A stretch of DNA of 64,000 bases, from the NCBI GenBank assembly GCA_000803105.1, contig JTDA01000001.1, positions 372,001 to 436,000 on the forward strand. The letters are read 5' to 3'. Positions 27,301-36,028 of this stretch are shown here, one piece after another (within the stretch, counting starts at the first letter, position 1; each line of letters starts with the position of its first letter). Source of the stretch: Coprobacter secundus. Its GTDB lineage: Bacteria > Bacteroidota > Bacteroidia > Bacteroidales > Coprobacteraceae. Both the position numbers and the translations under genes were made by a program. Below the pieces are notes generated by a model. It saw nothing but the letters and a program-made list of their open reading frames with translations. It was not told where the DNA came from and did no database searches.

Positions 27301-27840
27301 ATCGGTCTGGGACACGATATGACGATAAATATCGATAATTCGGTATATACCGAATATGTTCTCAATGATTACTTCGACCCTCAATCCGGGACATACGGCA
27401 AAGGAACCGTGATGTATGAAATTCCGGAATTGGAAGATGGATACCACACCCTTACATTTAAAGTATGGGATACTGAAAGCAACTCCTCAGAAAAAACAAT
27501 CACATTCTCAACCCAAAAAGGAATAAAACCGAATATTTTCGATTTATGTGTCAACAAAAATCCGGTCAGCGATGTCGCTCGGTTCTATATCGAACACGAC
27601 CGGCCTAATACGAACATGAGTATCGCCATATCTATTTATAATCTGTTTGGAGAGCAGGTCTGGACCTATAAAGATGAAGGAAAGTCCGATATGTGGACTT
27701 CTCCGGTAATAGAATGGAATCTGACAGACCTTGCCGGCCGGCGGGTTACTTCTGGCATATACGTCTATAAAGCGATAATTTCTACAGACAATGAACATGA
27801 AGCCACCAAAGCAAAAAAAATAATTGTATTGGGGCAATAA
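24370..27840 (+). CDS. porU: Type IX secretion system sortase PorU
   Basis: PorU is the cell-surface gingipain-like cysteine protease that removes C-terminal sorting domains from type IX cargo and links them to anionic lipopolysaccharide. The 1156-residue product has a hydrophobic N-terminal signal (about 18-37), a long beta-rich prodomain, and a C25 peptidase domain with the catalytic pair His652 in YCGHGS and Cys685 in ATCDFSRFDD. The C-terminal region has Ig-like beta segments and ends in a sorting-domain-like part (NLFGEQVW, GIYVYKAII). PorV follows 76 bases later, the usual Bacteroidetes arrangement. Confidence 0.95.
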   Translation: MPYHSFLRILLLTIRTDYTIALFTAIVLSIFTAGALNDGNRYTRESVLNSGSWVRVKVYDNGIYQISYSDLQQWGFSDPSKVKVYGYGGKMLEEDFTTPYTDDLPEIPVYHAGDKILFYAQGIISWSYNTSKSIFVHDRHAYSLAGYYFITQNDNPATELPTDNTPDDESLSATSVFDDYDLYETESVNLGKTGRVFYGEDFRYTTQRTFSFDIAGIPEDNKTVRMQVDFVAKSPNSSRVTISHNGSRLNTYTIKGMTSNSDLNYKNAELLSAYDVWDSDLSSVDNISIGYEGSDVRNARLDFIRLTFKRKLQLYGSSVLFRNIEAQSKKIRYAVQTDKSIQIWDITDPINPVSVQTKSQNGVYYFTAKETGLKEYVAFDPSASFPSAEYVENMANQNLHGWEKADLFILVPPELASEAERLAQHHIEKDGLTCRVVLPQQIYNEFSSGTPDATAVRRFMKMFYDRAGEDESLKPRYLLLFGDGTYDNRLISSEWNSYKDSFIISYQSVSGLSERSSYVSDDYFGFLDDNEGKNLPSDKLDIGIGRFPVRTLSEAQIAVDKVIAYANSTDFGVWKNNLCFVADDGNSSQHMSTSDKLANSVETNHPEFYCNKIYIDAFNKVTSATGSTYPDAKKKMFDLLDDGLLLINYCGHGSTKGWTAERILELNDIQKMYLKRLPLFITATCDFSRFDDAAYSGGEYLFLNAKGGAIALFTTTRVVETYGNELMNMGLISHLFDRDENGNRLRLGDVMKLAKRSISGSDDNKLNFVLLGDPALHLTYPEHKLIVTEINGIPVENSSASDIQLQARAMVTVKGEVRSFENNGSGTKLTDYNGIIYPRLYDSQTTVTTNGNGTDGNDKTGEPFTFKERTNLLYTAKDSIKNGEFSFQFKMPKELNYSLESGYLNLYAGSLLNGEAFGASTNFIIGGMDNTVPEDNEGPVIHSMYLNTSGFKDGDLVNENPVFFAEIEDPSGINLSGIGLGHDMTINIDNSVYTEYVLNDYFDPQSGTYGKGTVMYEIPELEDGYHTLTFKVWDTESNSSEKTITFSTQKGIKPNIFDLCVNKNPVSDVARFYIEHDRPNTNMSIAISIYNLFGEQVWTYKDEGKSDMWTSPVIEWNLTDLAGRRVTSGIYVYKAIISTDNEHEATKAKKIIVLGQ

Positions 27841-27916
27841 ACTAACTAAAAAGCTGTTTTATTTATACGACCAATTATAAAAATTGTCATTAATAGCCCG
27901 TTTAGAAGTGAAAAAG

Positions 27917-29134
27917 ATGAAACAAATTCAAAGACTGACCATTTTTATTCTGATAGCCACAATGGGTATGTTTACTTCGATACATGCTCAAAACAATAAA
28001 AATACTTCAAAAAATGAATTCAACCCCATTACGACCGGGGTCATGTCTTTAGGTATCAACCCGGATGCCCGAGGTGGAGGTATGGGAGATTTGGGTGTCG
28101 CTACCGACCCGGATGTCAACTCCCAATACTGGAATCCGGCAAAATATGCCTTTGCATATAGCAACGCCGGAGTAGCTCTCTCCTATACACCTTGGTTACG
28201 CAAACTGGTAAATGACATTAATCTGGCATATCTTGCCGGTTATTGGAAATTCGGGAGTCGTGATTTACAAGCCTTGAGTGCCTCTTTACGCTATTTCTCC
28301 TTGGGAGCTATCAACATCACCGATGAAGGAGGAAATACAATCAACTCTATCAATCCGTACGAAATGGCCGTGGACCTGGGATACTCGCGTAAACTATCTC
28401 AATCATTCTCAATGGGGGTAGTATTCCGCTTCATTTATTCAGATTTAGGATACAACATGGGAACTGACGGAAGCGCTTCCGATGCGAAAGGCGGGGCTGC
28501 CTTTGCTGCCGATATAGCCGGTTATCAAACTTTCTACCCGATTGTAGGTAGAAGCGAATGCCAATGGTCTTGGGGATTCAATATTTCCAACATCGGCTCA
28601 AAAGTTTCTTATGACGGAGGGAATTCCAGTGCATTTTTGCCAACCAATTTGAGGCTGGGAACCACATTCCTATTTCCTTTAGCAGATTATAATACCCTCT
28701 CCTTAAACCTCGACTTGAACAAACTGTTGGTACCAACAAAACCCAGACAAGAAGACTATGCCGACAAAGAAGCCTATCAAGCAGCAGAAGACAAATACGA
28801 AAGCACTTCCCCGATAAGCGGTATATTCAAGTCTTTTTCTGACGCCCCGGGCGGATTCAAGGAAGAATTAAGAGAAATCAACTTCTCCATAGGAGCAGAG
28901 TATTCTTACAACCAGCAATTTTTTTTACGGGCAGGATATTACAATGAAAACAAATATAAAGGTAACCGAAAATTCTTCACTTTCGGTGCAGGTTTCGCTC
29001 TTAACGTATTCCGCCTTGATGCGGCTTATGTCGTAGCCGCAGCTCAAAGCAGCCCTCTTGACCAGACATTAAGATTCAGCTTGGCATTCGACATGGATGG
29101 AATCAAAGATTTAGTAGGAAGACGAAGAAGATAA
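27917..29134 (+). CDS. porV: Type IX secretion outer-membrane protein PorV
   Basis: PorV is the FadL-like barrel that shuttles type IX cargo to the PorU sortase. I start at ATG 27917, which gives MKQIQRLTI and a clean signal peptide ending in HAQ, instead of the frame opening 33 bases upstream. The 405-residue protein contains GGGMGDLGVATDPDVNSQYW near residues 48-67, the PorV signature, and ends in a beta strand with SLAFDMDGIKDL. Its position directly after porU confirms the identity. Confidence 0.95.
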   Translation: MKQIQRLTIFILIATMGMFTSIHAQNNKNTSKNEFNPITTGVMSLGINPDARGGGMGDLGVATDPDVNSQYWNPAKYAFAYSNAGVALSYTPWLRKLVNDINLAYLAGYWKFGSRDLQALSASLRYFSLGAINITDEGGNTINSINPYEMAVDLGYSRKLSQSFSMGVVFRFIYSDLGYNMGTDGSASDAKGGAAFAADIAGYQTFYPIVGRSECQWSWGFNISNIGSKVSYDGGNSSAFLPTNLRLGTTFLFPLADYNTLSLNLDLNKLLVPTKPRQEDYADKEAYQAAEDKYESTSPISGIFKSFSDAPGGFKEELREINFSIGAEYSYNQQFFLRAGYYNENKYKGNRKFFTFGAGFALNVFRLDAAYVVAAAQSSPLDQTLRFSLAFDMDGIKDLVGRRRR

Positions 29135-29161
29135 AAGAACCTCAACAATTTGACATTTAAC

Positions 29162-29641
29162 ATGAAAATACGGACAGGATTCGGATTTGATGTACACAGA
29201 TTAGTAGAAAACCGGGAACTTTGGCTGGGAGGAATACGTATAGAACATCCTATGGGGCTACTGGGGCATTCCGACGCCGACGTTCTCATTCATGCGCTAT
29301 GCGATGCTCTATTAGGTGCAGCCAATCTGCGTGACATCGGTTACCACTTTCCCGATACAGCCGGCAAATACAAAAACATCGACAGTAAGATTCTACTGAC
29401 CCGGACAATGGAGCTTCTTCGGAACAAGGGATATGAATTGTGCAATGCCGACATGACCATCTGTGCCGAACGTCCGAAACTCAATCCTCATATTCCTCTC
29501 ATGCAGGAAACCCTGGCCCAAGTAATGAATGTAGATATCGATACTCTTTCTATAAAAGCTACAACAACCGAAAAATTAGGCTTCACAGGAAGAGAAGAAG
29601 GTATTTCTGCATATGCAGTCGTTCTAATTACACAACAATAG
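29162..29641 (+). CDS. ispF: 2-C-methyl-D-erythritol 2,4-cyclodiphosphate synthase
   Basis: IspF forms the cyclic diphosphate intermediate of the non-mevalonate isoprenoid pathway. From ATG 29162 the product is 159 residues, the family norm, and begins MKIRTGFGFDVHRL with the zinc ligands Asp and His at positions 9 and 11; GHSDADV supplies the third ligand region. The C-terminal ATTTEKLGFTGR is also typical. The TTG at 29150 in the same frame is less likely as a start. It follows porV by 27 bases. Confidence 0.96.
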   Translation: MKIRTGFGFDVHRLVENRELWLGGIRIEHPMGLLGHSDADVLIHALCDALLGAANLRDIGYHFPDTAGKYKNIDSKILLTRTMELLRNKGYELCNADMTICAERPKLNPHIPLMQETLAQVMNVDIDTLSIKATTTEKLGFTGREEGISAYAVVLITQQ

Positions 29642-29751
29642 ATACCTGCCCCCTATTCATTTTCGGACAAAACTCACACGCCATAAATTCCCAAGGCAAC
29701 TGCTCGTCATTAAATTTATATACACAAGCACTCATGTCAATATCAGCAATA

Positions 29752-30077
29752 TGTTGATATCTATATATTTTTCACCTTTTCAAAACAAACAATTGTTGTT
29801 GATAACACAAAAATAAAGTTTATAATAGATTATAATACAATAATTTAATGAGATATAAACAAGTGTTGACAAATATACATCATCAGCTATTTTTGCACAT
29901 ATCATACTTGTTTCCCGGCTGGTCCGGTTGTTAATATCCAAGTTATCAACAGGCATAACTTGCTTCCAAGTCAAAGTTATCAACAAAAAAGGGGTAAATT
30001 ATAAACATCGACTGTTTATATCTGAATTCAATTTTTTACGTATATTGCTAATAATCAGAAGCATAACATTATCAACA
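29752..30077. other. Cluster of DnaA-box-like sites in a 617-base intergenic region (candidate origin)
   Basis: The gene-free stretch 29642-30258 holds four exact copies of TTATCAACA, one base from the DnaA-box consensus TTATCCACA: minus strand at 29797-29805, plus strand at 29943-29951, 29977-29985 and 30069-30077. Two one-off copies lie on the minus strand at 29752-29760 (ATATCAACA) and 29864-29872 (TTGTCAACA). The surroundings are AT-rich, for example 29806-29860. The word occurs singly only at 17990 and 61017 elsewhere among the places I inspected. This is compatible with a replication origin, or with DnaA-dependent control of mdh. No dnaA gene is adjacent. Confidence 0.45.
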
Positions 30078-30170
30078 CCGGTTAATAAAAATTATAGACG
30101 ATAATACGACAAATGATTTAACATAGTTAACACTGCAAGGAGATATTTATTAAAAATTTAATACGGAAAT

Positions 30171-30201
30171 TTTTCTGTAATTAGAATAAATTGTACATTT
30201 G
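30171..30201 (+). promoter_or_regulatory. Predicted mdh promoter
   Basis: TTTC at 30171-30174, a 19-base spacer and TACATTTG at 30194-30201 fit the Bacteroides promoter pattern with one mismatch in the -33 box. The predicted leader is about 50 bases. Confidence 0.65.
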
Positions 30202-30258
30202 CGATGTAAAAAAAAATTCAAATACAGAATTTAAACATACAAATAAAAAACATTTATT

Positions 30259-31200
30259 ATGTCAAAAGTAACTGTCGTAGGCGCAGGTAACGTAGGTGCT
30301 ACATGTGCGAATGTATTAGCTTTTAAAGAAGTTGCCGATGAAATTGTTTTGCTGGATATAAAACAAGGTGTATCGGAAGGTAAAGCACTCGATATGATGC
30401 AAACCGCAACATTATTAGGATTTGATTCTAAAGTAATCGGTGTTACGAACGATTACGCAAAAACCGAAGGTTCTGATGTTGTAGTCATTACTTCAGGCAT
30501 CCCCCGCAAACCGGGAATGACTCGTGAAGAATTGATTGGTGTCAATGCCGGTATTGTAAAATCCGTAGCAGAAAATGTATTGGCACACTCACCCAACGCC
30601 GTTATTATCTGCGTCAGCAACCCGATGGATACAATGACATATTTGATTAAGAAAGCAACAAATCTTCCTAAAAATCGTATTATCGGTATGGGTGGAGCCT
30701 TGGATAGCTCTCGTTTCAAATGCTACTTGAGCCAAGCTCTCAATGCAAACCCCAATGAGGTAGAAGGTGTCGTTATCGGTGGACACGGTGATACTACCAT
30801 GATTCCGTTGACACGCTTGGCTACTTACAAAGGAGTACCGGTATCTCAATTCCTGGATGCTGATACATTGGCCAAAGTCGCTGCTGACACCATGGTAGGT
30901 GGAGCAACCTTGACCGGATTACTCGGCACATCAGCATGGTATGCTCCGGGCGCTGCAGCAGCATTTGTAGTGGAATCGATTATCCACGACCAGAAAAAAC
31001 TCGTTCCTTGTAGTGTATATCTGGAAGGCGAATATGGAGAATCAGACATTTGTATCGGTGTTCCGGTTATCTTAGGCCGCAACGGTTGGGAAAAAGTGGT
31101 TGACTTCAAACTCAACGCAGAGGAAAAAGCAGCCTTCGAAAAGAGTGCAGCAGCAGTACACAAAACAAACAGTGTTTTGAAAGAAATAAACGCACTTTAA
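30259..31200 (+). CDS. mdh: Malate dehydrogenase (LDH-like type)
   Basis: The enzyme interconverts malate and oxaloacetate with NAD(H), linking the reductive branch of the citric acid cycle to fumarate respiration and succinate production. The 313-residue protein starts with the GAGNVGA dinucleotide-binding loop (residues 8-14), has Arg pairs in ITSGIPRKPGMTREEL for substrate binding, and the catalytic histidine in IGGHGDTTM. The arginine in the substrate loop points to malate, not lactate. It stands alone, with its own promoter and terminator. Confidence 0.96.
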   Translation: MSKVTVVGAGNVGATCANVLAFKEVADEIVLLDIKQGVSEGKALDMMQTATLLGFDSKVIGVTNDYAKTEGSDVVVITSGIPRKPGMTREELIGVNAGIVKSVAENVLAHSPNAVIICVSNPMDTMTYLIKKATNLPKNRIIGMGGALDSSRFKCYLSQALNANPNEVEGVVIGGHGDTTMIPLTRLATYKGVPVSQFLDADTLAKVAADTMVGGATLTGLLGTSAWYAPGAAAAFVVESIIHDQKKLVPCSVYLEGEYGESDICIGVPVILGRNGWEKVVDFKLNAEEKAAFEKSAAAVHKTNSVLKEINAL

Positions 31201-31222
31201 TATCGGACAACCTGTCATTATA

Positions 31223-31268
31223 AAAGCCCTTGGTTTTACAAAACCGAGGGCTTTACTTTTTTACTCCC
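31223..31268 (+). terminator. Intrinsic terminator after mdh
   Basis: AAAGCCCTTGGTTTT pairs with AAAACCGAGGGCTTT with one G-U pair, and is followed by ACTTTTTT. It lies 23 bases after the mdh stop. Confidence 0.88.
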
Positions 31269-31283
31269 ATGAATAAACCGGAC

Positions 31284-31317
31284 AAAAAAACGAGGGTAAC
31301 AAACTAACTACCCTCGT
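31284..31317 (-). terminator. Intrinsic terminator after the calycin-like gene
   Basis: On the minus strand ACGAGGGTA and TACCCTCGT form a 9-base stem with a 10-base loop, followed by seven T. It ends transcription of the gene at 31344. Confidence 0.9.
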
Positions 31318-31343
31318 CTAAATATTACAGACTATAACAATAC

Positions 31344-32378
31344 TTATCGTCTTGCATTTACCATAACTTTCTTACCGTTTACAATATAAATACCTTGTGG
31401 CAAATCATTAGTGGCCGAAGCAGCTTCAACTTGACGACGTACCAATATTCCCCCAAGTGTATATACATCTACTTTTCCATTGTCTGAAACCTTCACATCT
31501 TCAATAGACGAAAATTCACTGCCGAATTGCACTTTTATTACTTGACTAAGAGTCACCATATTTATATCAATATTACAATATAGTTTATCACCCTTAAACT
31601 TCCCGGTCATATCGATGGGAACCGGTCCTAAATTCGGGCCCATCCAACTCTCTTCCGGATCATCTCCCGCTTGAATCGTTACACTTTCATTGAAGGTCAA
31701 TGTCGTAAATCCTTGTGCATCAGTTTCACCCTTAACACCTTCCAAAATGATACTACCCACCGGCAATTCCATTTCGCCCATAGACAATTTAAAATTTTTC
31801 AGAGAGAAAGTATATTCCCCATTTCCTGTTTCGGTTACAGTTACCGTAGTAGATTGTGCAGGGGTACTATCCTCATTTACTTTAACCACCAAATCATCGG
31901 TAAATACATAAAATGGATTTCCAAACTGCACCTTTATTACTTGGCCAAGGGTTTCCATATTTATATCAATATCGCAGTATAGTTTATCATCCTTAAACTT
32001 TCCTGTCATTTTGATGGGAACCGGTCCTAAATTCGGGCCCATCCAGCTCTCTTCCGGGTCATCACCCTCTTGAATCGTTACACTTTCATCGAAGGTCAAT
32101 GCTGTGACACCCTGTGCATCAATTTCTCCCTTAACACCTTCCAAAATAATACTACCCACCGGCAATTCTATTTCACCCATAGACAGCTTAAAGTTTTTCA
32201 GGGAAAAAGTATATTCTCCATTTCCTGTTTCGGTTACAGTTACCGTAGTAGACTGAGCAGGGGTGCTATCCTCATTTACTTTAACTACCAAGTCATCGGT
32301 AAATACATGTTCTTGTGCATCAACGAACATCGTCATCAATGTAGCACATATCAAAAGTAAACATTTCTTCATAATCAA
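31344..32378 (-). CDS. Secreted protein with two calycin-like repeats and a type IX sorting domain
   Basis: The 344-residue protein has a signal peptide (residues 1-21, ending in VDAQ), then two tandem copies of a 133-residue unit (25-157 and 158-289) that differ at about a dozen positions. Each unit resembles the calycin-like (lipocalin-type) beta-barrel domain found in Bacteroidetes secreted proteins, with TDDLVVKVNEDST at its start and KFKDDKLYCDIDINM near its end. The C-terminal tail with VDVYTLGGILV, LPQGIYIV and KVMVNARR is a type A sorting domain for the type IX system. So this is probably a surface or secreted cargo of PorU/PorV. Binding partner is unknown. Confidence 0.82.
   Translation of the reverse strand: MIMKKCLLLICATLMTMFVDAQEHVFTDDLVVKVNEDSTPAQSTTVTVTETGNGEYTFSLKNFKLSMGEIELPVGSIILEGVKGEIDAQGVTALTFDESVTIQEGDDPEESWMGPNLGPVPIKMTGKFKDDKLYCDIDINMETLGQVIKVQFGNPFYVFTDDLVVKVNEDSTPAQSTTVTVTETGNGEYTFSLKNFKLSMGEMELPVGSIILEGVKGETDAQGFTTLTFNESVTIQAGDDPEESWMGPNLGPVPIDMTGKFKGDKLYCNIDINMVTLSQVIKVQFGSEFSSIEDVKVSDNGKVDVYTLGGILVRRQVEAASATNDLPQGIYIVNGKKVMVNARR
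31512..32306 (-). repeat. Tandem in-frame duplication of a 399-base unit
   Basis: Bases 31908-32306 and 31512-31907 encode almost identical protein blocks, about 90 percent identical by residue, joined without a linker. The near identity suggests a recent duplication or ongoing gene conversion. Confidence 0.9.
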
Positions 32379-32571
32379 TCCGTTTTAATTATTAATCTGA
32401 TACTAATATTCCCTTTTTTATAAAAAAATATAAGGCAAAGTAATTGCATTCAAAAATCGTACACAAGGTCTATTTTTAAGATTATATGTCCCAATATTAA
32501 TATTATAACCTAAAATAAAGCTCTATTGCTCAAAATTTAAATAAAAATATTCTTAAAAACATAAGAATTTA

Positions 32572-35034
32572 TCACATAGGATCGACATCATAATACAAAA
32601 TAACAGACTTAAATCTGTCGTCCTTAAGCATCTCATCCTGCACCTGATGCAGCAAGTCCTTTACTTTAGGCATAGAAGCTCTGTTTTCTATTTTCAATAT
32701 TATCTTCCGTATATAGAGAGTTTGTATACGGGCAACAGGAGGATTGTCCGGTCCCAAAATACGCTTTCCGAATACCTGCTTCAGACAGGCAGCGTAAGTA
32801 CGGGAAAGTGAATTGAGCAATTGTTCGTCCCGGTGTTTCAAATAGATATAAATCAGCCTGAAAAAGGGTGGATAAGAAAATTGTTCCCGTTCAGCAATCT
32901 GAGTACGATACATCCCCTGATAATCATGATGTATAATCTGATGGATTAATGGGTATTCGGGATGGGCCGTCTGCAATACGACCGTCCCTTTATGATTCTT
33001 TCGGCCTGCCCGTCCCGCAACTTGGGCCATCAGTTGAAAAGCCCGCTCATGAGCACGAAAGTCAGGAAAATTCATCATTGTATCTGCACTCAATATTCCC
33101 ACAACACTGACATTATCAAAATCGAGGCCTTTAGTCACCATTTGAGTACCGATAAGTATCTGCGACTTTCTTTGCTGAAAATCTTCTATAATCTGCTCAT
33201 AAGCTTTCCGTGTTCGGGTTGTATCCAAATCCATCCGGGCAATCTTATATTCAGGAAAACACTGTTCTGCATCCTCTTCGATACGCTCGGTACCAAACCC
33301 CCTTATCTCTATCGAAGTATGCCCACATGCAGGACACTGCCGAGGTATTTCATAAGTATAACCGCAATAATGACAAACCAGCTGATTATATCGTTTATGA
33401 TAAGTAAGACTCACATCACAATGTTTGCATTTGGGAACCCACGCACAAAGTTTACATTCTACCATCGGAGCAAATCCCCGCCTGTTTTGAAACAAGATAA
33501 CCTGCTCTCCTCGTTTTAATGCTTCAGAAGAGAGTTTCAATAACAAAGGAGAGAAATTTCCCGGCATTTGACGTTGCCGACGGAGCTCTTGCGTATTGGC
33601 AATACGTATCTCCGGTAGTTCCATCCCTTCATATCTGGAATTCATCTCTACCAATCCAAACTTACCTTGCAAAGCATTATAATAACTCTCGATAGAAGGA
33701 GTTGCCGTACCCAACAAAACCTTTGCCCCATGCATGGATGCCAGTACAATAGCAGCATTACGGGCATGATAACGAGGTGCTGGGTCTTGCTGCTTATAGG
33801 TATTCTCATGCTCTTCATCGACTATTACCAAACCTAAGTCTTTGAATGGTAAAAAAATAGAAGAGCGTACCCCCAATATAATTTTTATTCCTTTATCCAG
33901 CAATAAGCTATTCCAGACTTCGACTCGCTCATTATCCGAAAACTTGGAATGGTAAATAGCCAACGATTTGCCAAATACTTTTTGTAACCGTCCTGTAAGC
34001 TGAGTTGTCAATGCAATTTCCGATACCAAATACAAAACTTGGCGATTTTGCTTCAACACTTCTTGGATGAGATGTATATACACCTCCGTTTTCCCACTGG
34101 AGGTAACGCCATGTAATAATGTCACATCTTTGTTATGAAAGGTCGAAATAATATCTTCTAACGCTTTCTTTTGGAATTCATTTAGATGATGTGCTTCTTC
34201 TGCCGAATCCATCGAAACGATACGGCTGATTTCTTTAGTGTAGGATACCAAAATACCTTTCGCCAGTAATCCGTTCAGCACCACAGATGTAACATCGGCA
34301 CGTTTCAACAATTCTTTTTTCGATACTTCCCTTAACTCTCCCCGCTGCATAAAACCGGACATATCGATATATGCCATCAGCAGCTTCAATTGTTTCTTTA
34401 CCGACGACAGTTGCTCGAATATTCCCCGAAGCTCATCTCTTCGTTCCTTGTCAAAAGACATCTTGATATAAACCTCGGTTTTAGGACGATACTTCGTCTT
34501 TACCTGCTCCGAAACAAAAACCGCCTCCTTATCGAGGAGAGTACGTACTATCGGCAATATGTTACGTAACCCACTCTCTTTTTCAAGGTCTTGAACCGAA
34601 ATTTTTTCATGCCGGCTCAACGTATCCAACAACGCGGCTTCTCTATCTTTCAGCCGATTATCCTCATCTTCTTCATAATCAGGATTAGGAGAAATCAGCG
34701 TTTCGCTTTCCAGTTTCAATCCCGAAGGCAAAGCCGCTTTATATACATCCCCAACCGAACACAGATAATACTCTGCAATCCACTCCCAAAATTTCAACTG
34801 AGGCCGTCTCAATATCGGGCTCTCATCCAATAATGTCAATATATCTTTCGTCTCATAATCTGCGGGAGCATACGGATGTATATGCACAACAATAGCCGTA
34901 TAATACTTTTTCCTTCCAAAAGGGACGATGACCCGGCAACCGGGACGTATACCGGACTGCAACTCTTCAGGAATACGATAAGTATAATACTTGCTCAACG
35001 GCAAGGGCAATATAACATCTGCAAACTGAAACAT
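32572..35034 (-). CDS. priA: Primosomal protein N', replication restart helicase
   Basis: PriA recognises stalled forks and reloads the replisome. The 820-residue protein has an N-terminal DNA-binding region (1-200), a superfamily 2 helicase core with Walker A GVTSSGKTE near residue 310 and VDEEH as motif II, and a zinc-binding insert with eight cysteines in pairs (CKLC, CKHC, CHYC, CPAC). GTQMVTKGLDFDNV and QVAGRAGR are motifs V and VI. Length is slightly above the E. coli enzyme, mainly in the N-terminal half. It is a single gene, with no clear operon partners. Confidence 0.97.
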   Translation of the reverse strand: MFQFADVILPLPLSKYYTYRIPEELQSGIRPGCRVIVPFGRKKYYTAIVVHIHPYAPADYETKDILTLLDESPILRRPQLKFWEWIAEYYLCSVGDVYKAALPSGLKLESETLISPNPDYEEDEDNRLKDREAALLDTLSRHEKISVQDLEKESGLRNILPIVRTLLDKEAVFVSEQVKTKYRPKTEVYIKMSFDKERRDELRGIFEQLSSVKKQLKLLMAYIDMSGFMQRGELREVSKKELLKRADVTSVVLNGLLAKGILVSYTKEISRIVSMDSAEEAHHLNEFQKKALEDIISTFHNKDVTLLHGVTSSGKTEVYIHLIQEVLKQNRQVLYLVSEIALTTQLTGRLQKVFGKSLAIYHSKFSDNERVEVWNSLLLDKGIKIILGVRSSIFLPFKDLGLVIVDEEHENTYKQQDPAPRYHARNAAIVLASMHGAKVLLGTATPSIESYYNALQGKFGLVEMNSRYEGMELPEIRIANTQELRRQRQMPGNFSPLLLKLSSEALKRGEQVILFQNRRGFAPMVECKLCAWVPKCKHCDVSLTYHKRYNQLVCHYCGYTYEIPRQCPACGHTSIEIRGFGTERIEEDAEQCFPEYKIARMDLDTTRTRKAYEQIIEDFQQRKSQILIGTQMVTKGLDFDNVSVVGILSADTMMNFPDFRAHERAFQLMAQVAGRAGRKNHKGTVVLQTAHPEYPLIHQIIHHDYQGMYRTQIAEREQFSYPPFFRLIYIYLKHRDEQLLNSLSRTYAACLKQVFGKRILGPDNPPVARIQTLYIRKIILKIENRASMPKVKDLLHQVQDEMLKDDRFKSVILYYDVDPM

Positions 35035-35142
35035 AGATAGAATTTAATCACTCAATATAACATAGAACTACTCGGAAACAAACCTTTAAAATCTCACATA
35101 TATAGCCATTCTATATTTTCCAGATACAAATATAAAAAAATA

Positions 35143-35179
35143 AACGAAGCAATTTACGTAGTCGGAAAATTGCTTCGTT
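35143..35179 (-). terminator. Intrinsic terminator after the first barrel gene
   Basis: AACGAAGCAATTT (35143-35155) pairs exactly with AAATTGCTTCGTT (35167-35179). On the minus strand the stem runs into TATTTTTTTATATTT. It lies between the barrel gene and priA. Confidence 0.9.
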
Positions 35180-35205
35180 CGGTTTATTGCCTAATATATA
35201 CTTCT

Positions 35206-35814
35206 TCAGAACAAATATGCCGCCGTAATCGTCCAATAACGATTCTTGCCATTCAGAGTTTCATCCAGTGTCTTCACTTTTAACGTTTTGTTCAATCCCC
35301 AACCATATTGGGCGGAAATCTGCACTTTGCCCAATAATTCCAGTCCGGCACCGACATTTATCGAAGTATCAAAATTGCGTTCCTTAAACCCCTCCGATAT
35401 CTTGTCGCCCACCAAAAAGGCAAAGCTCGGCCCCGCAAAAATATATGGTTTGACAAGAGGTAAACCCAATTTATATTTCAAGTTAACGGGTATTTCGATA
35501 TAATCGAGTTTCGTTGTTGATTTATTACTTCCAATCACATTTCCGGCAGCATCGACTATATCACTAAATTTCAATTCAGATCCTCTTCGGGTATACATCA
35601 CTGCCCCATCAAGGCCGAAGCCCAACCCGGGAATGATAAATTCGGCCATTACACCTCCGGTAAATCCGGCTACATTAGAACTCTTTACTTCTTTATTGAA
35701 TTTCAAACTCGACATATTGGCTCCTGCACGGATACCCAATTTGAACTGTGCTTCAGCAGGCATAATCACGATTAACGCCAAAAACAAAGAAAGAAAAAAA
35801 ACTTTTTTCATCAT
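35206..35814 (-). CDS. Outer-membrane beta-barrel protein (PorT-like family)
   Basis: The 202-residue protein has a signal peptide (MMKKVFFLSLFLALIVI, cleavage after AEA) and then alternating strands of an eight-stranded barrel of the outer-membrane beta-barrel type 2 family: KLGIRAGANMSSL, GFTGGVMAEFIIPGLG, LDYIEIPVNLKYK, and a terminal TITAAYLF ending in an aromatic residue. It is a close paralogue of the gene at 36029, aligning along its whole length. Each has its own terminator, so the two are separate transcripts. It may be a structural or porin-like protein; the specific function is unknown. Confidence 0.85.
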   Translation of the reverse strand: MMKKVFFLSLFLALIVIMPAEAQFKLGIRAGANMSSLKFNKEVKSSNVAGFTGGVMAEFIIPGLGFGLDGAVMYTRRGSELKFSDIVDAAGNVIGSNKSTTKLDYIEIPVNLKYKLGLPLVKPYIFAGPSFAFLVGDKISEGFKERNFDTSINVGAGLELLGKVQISAQYGWGLNKTLKVKTLDETLNGKNRYWTITAAYLF

Positions 35815-35965
35815 ACATAATGTTTAAATTCCTACTTGCATTAGATAATTTACAGAAAAAGCCACAGCCTGATTAAATTTTACTCGAGTCAATTTTGTGA
35901 ATTTCTTTTATCGGAAAATTTAAATTGGTTCTTACATTTTCTGTAAATTTTTGTTCCAAATATAC

Positions 35966-35992
35966 AAAAAAAGCAGGACCATCATCCTGCTT
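35966..35992 (-). terminator. Intrinsic terminator after the second barrel gene
   Basis: AAGCAGGA (35971-35978) and TCCTGCTT (35985-35992) form the stem; on the minus strand seven T follow. It separates the two barrel paralogues. Confidence 0.9.
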
Positions 35993-36028
35993 ATAAAATA
36001 AATATCAGATTTTTTTTACATTATCATA

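Noticed and set aside
29780..29986. 68-residue ORF on the minus strand in the DnaA-box region
   Set aside because: The composition is AT-driven, there is no recognisable domain or ribosome-binding site, and the repeated TTATCAACA words explain parts of it.
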